From an uncultured Collinsella sp. (GTDB lineage: Bacteria > Actinomycetota > Coriobacteriia > Coriobacteriales > Coriobacteriaceae), in NCBI GenBank assembly GCA_900544225.1, contig UQUD01000009.1, positions 1 through 36,090 of the forward strand: 36,090 nt of DNA. Reading direction: 5' to 3'. Under the pieces are notes generated by a model. That model did not search any database. It saw only the letters and a program-made list of their open reading frames with translations, and was not told the DNA's origin. The translations under genes were made by a program, and so were the position numbers. Below, piece by piece: positions 29,980-36,090 of this stretch; position 1 is the first letter of the stretch; each line of letters starts with the position of its first letter.

Positions 29980-32268
29980 TTGACCGACGATATCGCCGGC
30001 TGTATCGGTCACAAGCTGGAGGGCTCCGATTTCCGTAAATACGTGCCGCTCGACGGACTGTCGAAAGACACGACTGAGCAGGACGTCATCTATGCCACCA
30101 TCGCGTGCGTGGACAAGCTCGGCGGCACCTACCAGTACGATTTCAATGGCTTTGGCATCGCGTTCTATAACTTTAGAGTTCAGCAGCTCAACAGCGTGAA
30201 CAAGCTTAACTGTGCGCCCGAGGACGCGCCGGGCTATTCCTTTGTCGATTCTAAGACTGAGCAGGAGCTCGTTACCTCGGCACTTAACGTCGGCTATGAG
30301 GACGCCTCGCAGAGCATCACGCTCGCCCGTGGTACCGAGGAGACGGTCGGCACGAGCACTTCTGAATCCGCATCGTATTCCAAAGGCGGCTCGTGGGGCG
30401 CATCGGTGAGCCTCAAGGAGTCGCTGGGCGTGCCCGCAACAGCGAGCGAGGAGATCGAGACGTCGTTTTCGGCCGAAACCACGATGTCCCAGTTGTGGGA
30501 GGCGAGCAAGACCGAGGAACAGTCGATCACCACAACGGACAATCAGTCGGTTACCGTCAATATGACGATCCCTGCGCACACGCAGGTCAATAGCAAGCAG
30601 ACGAGTTCTACCACGACGCTGTCCGAGGACTATGACCAGCCGGTGGGCGTGACGTTCGACGTGATCATCTTTAACATGAACGGTGAGTGCTACGACGATA
30701 ACGCCGCCGTGCAGGAGTTCCATACCGCCGGTTATGATCAGCGCTCGTTCTACACCACCTTTGGCGATCAGTCGACCGATGCCGTGCAGAACCTGTTCCT
30801 GCGCTCAATCGCCCATCGTGGCGACGACGGGTACGATACCACCGCCGGAAACGTGACGAGCTGGTCGTATCGCACCAACAACCACATGGTGCGCGCCATC
30901 GATTGGAATTCGGTCCTGGCCGATCGCGAGGTGCCCTCGCGCAACGGCGGCGCCCCGCGCACGTGCAACGTGCTCAATGACATGGCCGCGACCTATCCCA
31001 TGTCCATTACGGGTTCCAATCTGTCGTTTGAGTCGGTGACGGTCGATACGCAGTTGGGCACACCGCAGCCTATTAAGCCCATCTCCAAGATTCTCGTGTC
31101 GCTGCAGACCGATAAGACCCGAAGGCTTACGGTTGGAGACGAAGACCCCATCTCTTCCTATCGCGTGCGCGCAAGGGACGAGGACGATGTTGACTACTAC
31201 GGCTTTGTGAAGTCGTCGGGCGACTGGCGCGTGGTCGATAAAAAGGGCAAGGAATGCAAGTCTGACGTCATCGAGATCCAGACCGACCCTGTCACCCATG
31301 AACAAGTCGTGGTGGGTAAAAAGGCCGGCACCGCCTACGTAAAGTACTTTATCCCCGAGGACACCTATGTGGACGTGAACGGGCATGTCTCGACCAATGA
31401 CGAGATCGACGCCGCGGCCTACAAATATAAGATTAGTGACGTGGCGCCCGAGCCGTTTAACGGCAGCATCAAACTCGAGGGCTCGGCACAGACCGTCGTC
31501 GGCGTCGAGGAAAATCTCAACGGCATCGAAGGCCTGACGGCTACGGTATATGACACGACGGGCAAGGAGGTCGATAGGGTCTGCAGCTGGGAGGCCCAGG
31601 AGCTCGAGAGCAAGGGCATTTCGGTCGCGACAGACGGCACGATGACCATCTCGCAGCCGGGCACCTTCCATGTTCGCGCCTTTATTGACGGCGTGTATTC
31701 CGATTGGGCCGAAGTTGTCGCCGACCCCGCGCCCGTTGACCCGATGACGACCGTCGTGGAGACACCGGCGAGCGTTACGGCTGCCGCATCCGCAGGGGAT
31801 TCTTCGACAACGACGGATAGCACGGCTCCTGCCCAGGGAGAGCAGGCCGCTTCCGATGCGAACGCGGCCGAGTCTGCTCCGGCGAGCGACGATGCCGCTG
31901 CATTGACTGACGACACCGCGCCCGCTGCCGCGAAGGATGCCTCGCCGATTCCTACAGGCCTCGTTACCGTTTTGACCGATATCTGCCGCTACGGCATCGA
32001 TCACGGCCTCATCAGCGCATCAAACAAGGAAGAGATGACCAAGCAGGACTTCGACATCTTGGGCATCCTGTACCTGATGGCGGACAGCCAGAACCTGGTG
32101 CCCCAAGACGCCGAAGATGCGATGAGTCAATGGGTCCATGACAACTATAATGACGACGAGCTTGCCACCTGGAAGCAGCATGCGCTTTCGGTGCTGCTCG
32201 AATACGGCTATATCGCGCCCGGAACGACCGTGACGACGCCGACGACTGATGCTGCGGACGGCGCATAA
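29980..32268 (+). CDS. 3' fragment: pore-forming and Ig-like part of the same frame
   Basis: The first possible start after the TAG is TTG 29980 (762 codons), with no ribosome site before it and no signal peptide, so separate translation and export are unlikely. Frame continuity with the 5' fragment and uniform codon use show it is the same gene. It holds the Ser/Thr-rich pore-module-like strands, the Ig-like segments and the C-terminal helical part described for the whole locus. Confidence 0.4.
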   Translation: MTDDIAGCIGHKLEGSDFRKYVPLDGLSKDTTEQDVIYATIACVDKLGGTYQYDFNGFGIAFYNFRVQQLNSVNKLNCAPEDAPGYSFVDSKTEQELVTSALNVGYEDASQSITLARGTEETVGTSTSESASYSKGGSWGASVSLKESLGVPATASEEIETSFSAETTMSQLWEASKTEEQSITTTDNQSVTVNMTIPAHTQVNSKQTSSTTTLSEDYDQPVGVTFDVIIFNMNGECYDDNAAVQEFHTAGYDQRSFYTTFGDQSTDAVQNLFLRSIAHRGDDGYDTTAGNVTSWSYRTNNHMVRAIDWNSVLADREVPSRNGGAPRTCNVLNDMAATYPMSITGSNLSFESVTVDTQLGTPQPIKPISKILVSLQTDKTRRLTVGDEDPISSYRVRARDEDDVDYYGFVKSSGDWRVVDKKGKECKSDVIEIQTDPVTHEQVVVGKKAGTAYVKYFIPEDTYVDVNGHVSTNDEIDAAAYKYKISDVAPEPFNGSIKLEGSAQTVVGVEENLNGIEGLTATVYDTTGKEVDRVCSWEAQELESKGISVATDGTMTISQPGTFHVRAFIDGVYSDWAEVVADPAPVDPMTTVVETPASVTAAASAGDSSTTTDSTAPAQGEQAASDANAAESAPASDDAAALTDDTAPAAAKDASPIPTGLVTVLTDICRYGIDHGLISASNKEEMTKQDFDILGILYLMADSQNLVPQDAEDAMSQWVHDNYNDDELATWKQHALSVLLEYGYIAPGTTVTTPTTDAADGA

Positions 32269-32319
32269 GTGCAGAAAGAGTGCGTGTTTTTGTCTTTTTG
32301 CGCACGGGCAAAATAGTTC

Positions 32320-32347
32320 TTGCAGCCAAGGTCGTGGCGTGTATACT
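32320..32347 (+). promoter_or_regulatory. rplS promoter
   Basis: TTGCAG at 32320-32325 and TATACT at 32342-32347 have a 16-base spacer, 70 bases before the rplS ATG. The -10 is close to consensus. Confidence 0.55.
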
Positions 32348-32368
32348 CGAATACGTTTGTTCAACTAC

Positions 32369-32392
32369 GTGCCGGCCAAGGTGGTACGGCAC
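32369..32392 (+). promoter_or_regulatory. hairpin in the rplS leader (possible L19 autoregulatory structure)
   Basis: GTGCCG (32369-32374) pairs perfectly with CGGCAC (32387-32392), and an inner CCA/TGG pair extends it with small bulges. It lies between the promoter and the ribosome site. Leaders bound by L19 are known in other bacteria; identity with any of them is not shown here. Confidence 0.45.
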
Positions 32393-32416
32393 CTCTAGAA
32401 GAGTAAGGAATTGCAC

Positions 32417-32758
32417 ATGGATTACATCCGCGCAATCGAGCGTCAGCAGATCCGCGAGGACATCCCGCAGGTCCGCGTTGCCGACAACGTCAAGGTTCAC
32501 TACCGCATTAAGGAAGGCGACCGCGAGCGCATCCAGGTTTTCCAGGGTGACGTCATCCGCATGGCCGGCGCCGGTGCCCGTGAGACCTTCACCGTCCGCA
32601 AGATTTCCTTCGGTGTCGGTGTTGAGCGTACCTTCCCGCTTCACAGCCCCAAGATCGCCAAGCTCGAGGTCGTCCGTCATGGTCGCGTCCGTCGCGCCAA
32701 GCTGTACTACCTCCGCGACAAGGTGGGCAAGGCTGCTCGCATCCCCGAGAAGCGCTAA
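32417..32758 (+). CDS. rplS: 50S ribosomal protein L19
   Basis: A 113-residue large-subunit protein at the 30S-50S interface. ATG 32417 follows TAAGGAA; an in-frame TTG at 32411 is too close to that site. Core segments include FQGDVIRMAGAGARETFTVR, SFGVGVERTFPLHSPKI and RRAKLYYLRDKVGKAARI. It has its own promoter and terminator, so it is a separate unit rather than part of the trmD operon. Confidence 0.97.
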   Translation: MDYIRAIERQQIREDIPQVRVADNVKVHYRIKEGDRERIQVFQGDVIRMAGAGARETFTVRKISFGVGVERTFPLHSPKIAKLEVVRHGRVRRAKLYYLRDKVGKAARIPEKR

Positions 32759-32792
32759 GAAGATCGCAGCGTCTGTCCACTCGTTTGGACAA

Positions 32793-32826
32793 AAGGGTCA
32801 CCTTCGGGTGGCCCTTCTTTTTATTT
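32793..32826 (+). terminator. intrinsic terminator of rplS
   Basis: AAGGGTCACC (32793-32802) and GGTGGCCCTT (32807-32816) pair with one wobble around a TTCG tetraloop, followed by CTTTTTATTT. A smaller hairpin (GTCCA/TGGAC, 32775-32790) stands just before it. Confidence 0.9.
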
Positions 32827-32851
32827 GATTTGCATACAAGGAGGCCCCGAT

Positions 32852-33640
32852 ATGGCCAACATGACGAGCTCGGTTTCGGCATCGCAGGTTGCCGGCGAGC
32901 TGGCGAGCGCCACGTTCGAGGAGATTCCCGCCCTCGTGGAGCATTATCGCGAGGATCCGCGCCAGCAGGTGATCAAGGCTTGCGAACGTGCCCTTAAGCG
33001 CCATGCCAAGGAACTTTCCGAACGCGAGCGCGTCAACGGCATGTACGAGCTTATGCATGAGCTCGGCGGTGATGGCGTGGTCGTGGGCGTCGACGAGGTG
33101 GGCCGTGGCTCGGTAGCGGGTCCCTTGACCGTGTGTGCCGTGTGTCTTCCGATGGAGCCGCGCATCTGGGGCATCAATGATTCCAAAAAGCTCACGCCGG
33201 CGCGCCGCGAGCTGCTCTCGGTGAAGATTGCCGAGGTGGCGACTGCTATCGGCTTTTGCCATATCGCTCCTGCGGATATCGATGAGATGGGCATGGCCCG
33301 CGCCATTCGAGCCGCTGTCGCGGGTGCGGTGTCCGATACGGGGCTTGAGCCCGATTGCGTGCTTATGGACGGCAACCCCCTGGGCGCCGTGCCCCATGAG
33401 CGCGACGTGGTCAAGGGCGATGCCAAGATCGCCTGTATCGCCGCGGCATCCATCATGGCAAAGGTCACGCGTGACGAGATGATGGTCGAGTACGATGCCG
33501 AGTATCCCGAGTACCATTTGGCCGAATCGAAAGGCTATGCGAGCCCCGAACACATTGAGGCCATTCGCAAACATGGTCTTTCTCCGCTGCACCGTGTGAG
33601 CTTTTGCGGAAACTTTCTGCAGACTGAGCGCCTTTTTTAG
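32852..33640 (+). CDS. rnhB: ribonuclease HII
   Basis: A 262-residue nuclease that removes ribonucleotides and RNA from RNA-DNA hybrids. ATG 32852 is 7 bases after AAGGAGG. The catalytic set is Asp81-Glu82 (GVDEVGRGSVAGPL), Asp173 (VLMDGNPLG) and Asp208 (AKVTRDEMM). Residues 1-70 are a helical N-terminal extension, as in Bacillus-type RNase HII. The end ESKGYASPEHIEAIRKHGLS and HRVSFC is conserved. Note that ribosome site and start lie just beyond the rplS terminator, so a promoter inside or readthrough is needed. Confidence 0.96.
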   Translation: MANMTSSVSASQVAGELASATFEEIPALVEHYREDPRQQVIKACERALKRHAKELSERERVNGMYELMHELGGDGVVVGVDEVGRGSVAGPLTVCAVCLPMEPRIWGINDSKKLTPARRELLSVKIAEVATAIGFCHIAPADIDEMGMARAIRAAVAGAVSDTGLEPDCVLMDGNPLGAVPHERDVVKGDAKIACIAAASIMAKVTRDEMMVEYDAEYPEYHLAESKGYASPEHIEAIRKHGLSPLHRVSFCGNFLQTERLF

Positions 33641-33688
33641 GCCAATTGTGGAGACTGGGACCTTAAGGGTTCTATAAACCTGCTGGTA

Positions 33689-33724
33689 GGGGCCGTGTGC
33701 AACGCTATTGTTGCGCGCGGCCCC
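33689..33724 (+). terminator. strong hairpin after rnhB, probable terminator
   Basis: GGGGCCGTGTGCAAC (33689-33703) and GTTGCGCGCGGCCCC (33710-33724) form a 15-bp stem with two G-T wobbles and a 6-base loop. The following TCATTTGT is only moderately T-rich. Confidence 0.65.
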
Positions 33725-33828
33725 TCATTTGTCGGCATTTGGTTGGTTTTCGGTTTGCTTCCGGTACTTACCCGCATGAAACCTGCCCTCATTATCGAGG
33801 CAATGCAGGGAGTGGGAAAGGAGACCCC

Positions 33829-34314
33829 ATGTGTGCCGCAGGCAAAATGAGCAAGACGCAGCAGCTCAAGGAGCGTTGGGAAGAAGGGGAGCTCGATTGT
33901 GGGTCGATCACGCCTGAGTTTATCAAGGGGCTCAGTCCTCGCGAGCTCGGTATGCTGGGCGAGCTTATCGCTATCGATTACTTTAACGAGCGCGGCTATG
34001 CATTGCTGGAACAAGGCTATCGATGCTCGGAGGGCGAGGCCGACCTGGTGCTGCTCGACGAGCTTGATGATGTGGTGGTGATGGCCGAGGTCAAGACCAG
34101 GCGTGTTGCGCTGGATTGTGACACGCGGGTGTTTCCTGAGGAGGCGGTGAATGCCCAAAAGCAGCGGCGCTACCGTCGCATCGCGAGCTGCTACCTCATG
34201 GAGCATTATCCGCTCAAGGCGATCCGCTTCGATGCCGTGGGCGTCACCATTCGCGGCGGGCATATCGCCGAGATCGAGCACCAGTACAACGCGTTCGATT
34301 GGCAGGTGTCGTGA
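33829..34314 (+). CDS. YraN-family (UPF0102) putative endonuclease
   Basis: A 161-residue protein with a Holliday-junction-resolvase-like fold. ATG 33829 is 5 bases after AAAGGAG; longer in-frame readings run into the upstream hairpin. The family core is GELIAIDYFNERGYALLEQG, then GEADLVLLDE and AEVKTRR, where the Asp and EVK residues would bind metal. About 45 residues before the core are an extension not found in short members. It is translationally coupled to comM (TGATG) and belongs to the common rnhB-yraN-comM-dprA order. Confidence 0.88.
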   Translation: MCAAGKMSKTQQLKERWEEGELDCGSITPEFIKGLSPRELGMLGELIAIDYFNERGYALLEQGYRCSEGEADLVLLDELDDVVVMAEVKTRRVALDCDTRVFPEEAVNAQKQRRYRRIASCYLMEHYPLKAIRFDAVGVTIRGGHIAEIEHQYNAFDWQVS

Positions 34315-35837
34315 TGGCGTTCGAGACCTTTGCCGTCCACGCTGCCTGCATCCGCGGCGTCGAGGCGATTCCCGTCACGGTCGAGGTTTCGCTTGCGGGC
34401 GGCATCCCGGGCATCCAGATGCTCGGCATCCCGAGTATGGAGGTCATGGAGTCGCGTGGGCGCATTCGCTGCGCGATGCGCTCTGCCGGATTCGAGATAC
34501 CGCGCTCGGGCATTACGGTCAATCTGGCGCCGGGTGATATCCGAAAGACCGGTAGCGGCTTTGACCTGCCGATAGCCATTGCGGTGCTTGCGGCCGATGG
34601 GCAGATTCCCCGCGACAATCTCGACCGCTGCCTCATTGCCGGCGAGCTCGGCTTGGATGGCACGGTGTTTCCCGTCAAGGGCGAGGTGGCGTTCCAGCTG
34701 CTGGCTCGCGACATGGGGCTTTCTTTTATCGCCGGCAGGTCCGACCAGCATGTTCCGCTTGCGGGGGTCGATTGCGGTTTTATCGATCATCTGTCGCAGC
34801 TTGCCCACGGTATGGGCGAGGCAGCTCGGCACTATCTGGATTCTGAAGTGCTCGAGGCCACCTTTGAGCCCGAGCTCGATTATGCCGACGTGTTGGGGCA
34901 GGAGGTCGCCAAGCGCGGCATAGCGCTTGCGGCGGCAGGGGAGCTGGGCTTGCTTATGATCGGGTCTCCGGGATCGGGCAAGACCATGCTTGCGCGCCGC
35001 ATGACGGGTATCTTGCCCGAGCTTTCCGTCGAGGATCAGCAAGAGGCGCTGTGTATCCATTCGGTCTTGGGTGAGAATATCGATGGCCTGCTTGCGGGGC
35101 ATCGGCCGTTTCGAAGTCCCCATCACAGCATTTCGACAGCGGGCCTTATTGGCGGGGGGCGCCCGGTGCATCCGGGCGAGATCAGCCTTGCCCATGGCGG
35201 CGTGCTCTTTTTGGACGAGCTTGCCGAGTTTCCCACCGGTGTGTTGCAGACGCTTCGTCAGCCAATCGAGCGCGGCTATGTCAGGATCGTGCGCGTCGAT
35301 GGCGCCTTTACGTTTCCCTCGCGCTTTCAGCTGCTTGCGGCGAGCAATCCCTGTCCCTGCGGCTTTTTGGGCGATCGCGAGGTCCCGTGTCGCTGTTCGG
35401 CATCGATGGTCGAGCGCTACCGGTCCAAGCTGCGCGGTCCCTTGGCCGACCGTATCGACCTGATGCTCGATGTGACCCGCCCCGATCCGCAGGTGATTAT
35501 CGAGGGCGCCGAGGGCATGTCGTCGGCCGAGCTGCGCGACTACGTTGTCCGCGGTCGGGCTTTTCGTGCCTGGCGCGAGTCCCGTATGGATGATGCGGAT
35601 GCCGAGGCCGAGCACGATGAGTCACGGTCCATTGACGGCGTCGTGTCGACCTTTGCACTTGACGAGGCCGCCGAGAAATGCGTACTTGGCCTGTCGAAAC
35701 GCACTCATCTCACGGGGCGCGGCATCGTGCGCCTGGTTCGCATCGCGCGCACGATTGCCGATGTCGCAGAAAGCGAGCGGGTGACGCAAGACCACGTGCT
35801 CGAGGCGGCGATGTACCAGGGAAGGAGGGATCAGTGA
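34314..35837 (+). CDS. comM: YifB/ComM-family Mg-chelatase-like AAA+ ATPase
   Basis: A 507-residue ATPase. ComM is a branch-migration helicase that promotes recombination during natural transformation. ATG 34314 overlaps the yraN stop by one base. An N-terminal Lon-like/ChlI domain (about 1-170) has GGIPGIQMLGIPSMEVMESR and SGITVNLAPGDIRKTGS. Walker A is GSPGSGKT at 217-224, Walker B is GGVLFLDELAEFP, and the NPCPCGFLGD loop with nearby Cys is family-specific. The C-terminal lid ends with ARTIADVAESERVTQDHVLE. It overlaps dprA by one base. Confidence 0.95.
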   Translation: MAFETFAVHAACIRGVEAIPVTVEVSLAGGIPGIQMLGIPSMEVMESRGRIRCAMRSAGFEIPRSGITVNLAPGDIRKTGSGFDLPIAIAVLAADGQIPRDNLDRCLIAGELGLDGTVFPVKGEVAFQLLARDMGLSFIAGRSDQHVPLAGVDCGFIDHLSQLAHGMGEAARHYLDSEVLEATFEPELDYADVLGQEVAKRGIALAAAGELGLLMIGSPGSGKTMLARRMTGILPELSVEDQQEALCIHSVLGENIDGLLAGHRPFRSPHHSISTAGLIGGGRPVHPGEISLAHGGVLFLDELAEFPTGVLQTLRQPIERGYVRIVRVDGAFTFPSRFQLLAASNPCPCGFLGDREVPCRCSASMVERYRSKLRGPLADRIDLMLDVTRPDPQVIIEGAEGMSSAELRDYVVRGRAFRAWRESRMDDADAEAEHDESRSIDGVVSTFALDEAAEKCVLGLSKRTHLTGRGIVRLVRIARTIADVAESERVTQDHVLEAAMYQGRRDQ

Positions 35838-36090
35838 TGGGTGAGGAGACTTTTGAGCTGCATCCCGGTGATGCGTTGTATCCAGATACCGTTTTGGAGC
35901 TCTCTGATGTACCCCAGACGCTGTTCGTGCGTGGCGACCCGGAGGTGCTTTCGACGCCGGCGCTCTCCATCATCGGCGCTCGCAAGGCCTCGCCGTACGG
36001 CCTGGCCGTGGCAGAACTGGCCGCGAAAGTTGCGGTCGAGGCGGGGGTGACGGTGGTCTCGGGCGGTGCGGTCGGCTGCGACCAGGCCTC
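35837..36090 (+). CDS. dprA: DNA-processing protein DprA (3' truncated by the window end)
   Basis: The first 84 codons are visible. ATG 35837 overlaps the comM stop (TGATG), with GAAGGAGGGA upstream. The Rossmann-fold opening TPALSIIGARKASPYGLAVA and VTVVSGGAVGCDQA match the DprA/Smf family (IVGxR..S.yG, SGxAxGiD). The protein loads RecA on incoming single-stranded DNA. It completes the rnhB-yraN-comM-dprA group. Confidence 0.92.
   Translation, partial: MGEETFELHPGDALYPDTVLELSDVPQTLFVRGDPEVLSTPALSIIGARKASPYGLAVAELAAKVAVEAGVTVVSGGAVGCDQA

Larger units (their letters stand above)
29458..32268 (+). pseudogene. secreted aerolysin/ETX-like pore-former gene interrupted by an in-frame TAG
   Basis: One reading frame of 937 codons runs from ATG 29458 (after GGGAGGA) to TAA 32266-32268, broken only by TAG at 29932-29934 (codon 159). 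An N-terminal signal peptide is clear (TLCWVVVAVTALCGMPTAGFA). Residues of the uninterrupted frame from about 280 to 410 are Ser/Thr-rich alternating strands (SASYSKGGSWGASVSLKES, then TTTDNQSVTVNMTIPAHTQV) with the pattern of the aerolysin/ETX-MTX2 pore-forming module. Ig-like beta segments follow at about 545-660 and 668-765, then a Thr/Ala/Ser/Asp-rich linker to about 835, then a helical C-terminal part. No LPXTG anchor is present. Translation would yield a 158-residue secreted fragment. A recent nonsense mutation is most likely; readthrough or a sequencing error are alternatives. Confidence 0.7.

Noticed and set aside
32281..32306. GTGCG/CGCAC inverted repeat after the pore-former-like gene as a terminator
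   Set aside because: The T-runs lie within the loop rather than after the stem, so it does not have the layout of an intrinsic terminator.

Overview
The window is a GC-rich, gene-dense stretch of an actinobacterial chromosome. Gene content and order fit a Coriobacteriia genome, most likely Collinsella. The clues are an mre/rod cluster upstream of rplU-rpmA-obgE, the paired B12-type radical SAM and DUF2344 genes beside rplU, pyruvate phosphate dikinase with its own regulatory protein, alpha/beta-type glycyl-tRNA synthetase and many TTG start codons. The species assignment is inference; no rRNA or tRNA gene was seen. Almost everything is on the + strand; only dinB is on the - strand.

Layout. 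(1) 1-3400: the tail of a lysine-rich protein, a zinc-ribbon membrane protein, a cyclophilin and a TPR membrane protein. (2) 3497-9457: the elongasome operon mreB-mreC-mreD-PBP2-rodA. (3) 9476-13102: a DUF697-type membrane protein and the radical SAM/DUF2344 pair. (4) 13099-17258: rplU-rpmA, then a hairpin terminator, then obgE-nadD-yqeK-rsfS, closed by a strong terminator. (5) 17174-18321: a REP-associated tyrosine transposase (RAYT) with five GTAG-bounded palindromic repeats around it. (6) dinB, divergent from rpsP-khpA-rimM-trmD-lepB. (7) 22372-29342: glyQ-glyS, the PPDK regulatory protein and ppdK. (8) 29458-32268: a secreted protein resembling aerolysin/ETX-type beta-pore-forming toxins, with Ig-like segments, interrupted by one in-frame TAG. 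(9) 32417 to the end: rplS, rnhB, yraN, comM and the start of dprA.

How the genes work together. The left part builds the elongasome: MreBCD scaffold, SEDS glycosyltransferase and class B transpeptidase. The middle and right parts are ribosome assembly and translation (L21, L27, Obg, RsfS, S16, KhpA, RimM, TrmD, L19, GlyRS) with NAD synthesis (NadD) and the reversible PEP/pyruvate node (PPDK and its kinase/phosphorylase). The common order trmD-rplS-(lepB)-rnhB is split here by about 10 kb carrying glyQS, the PPDK pair and the toxin-like gene. The two accessory features most worth attention are the amber-interrupted pore-former-like gene and the RAYT with its repeat family.
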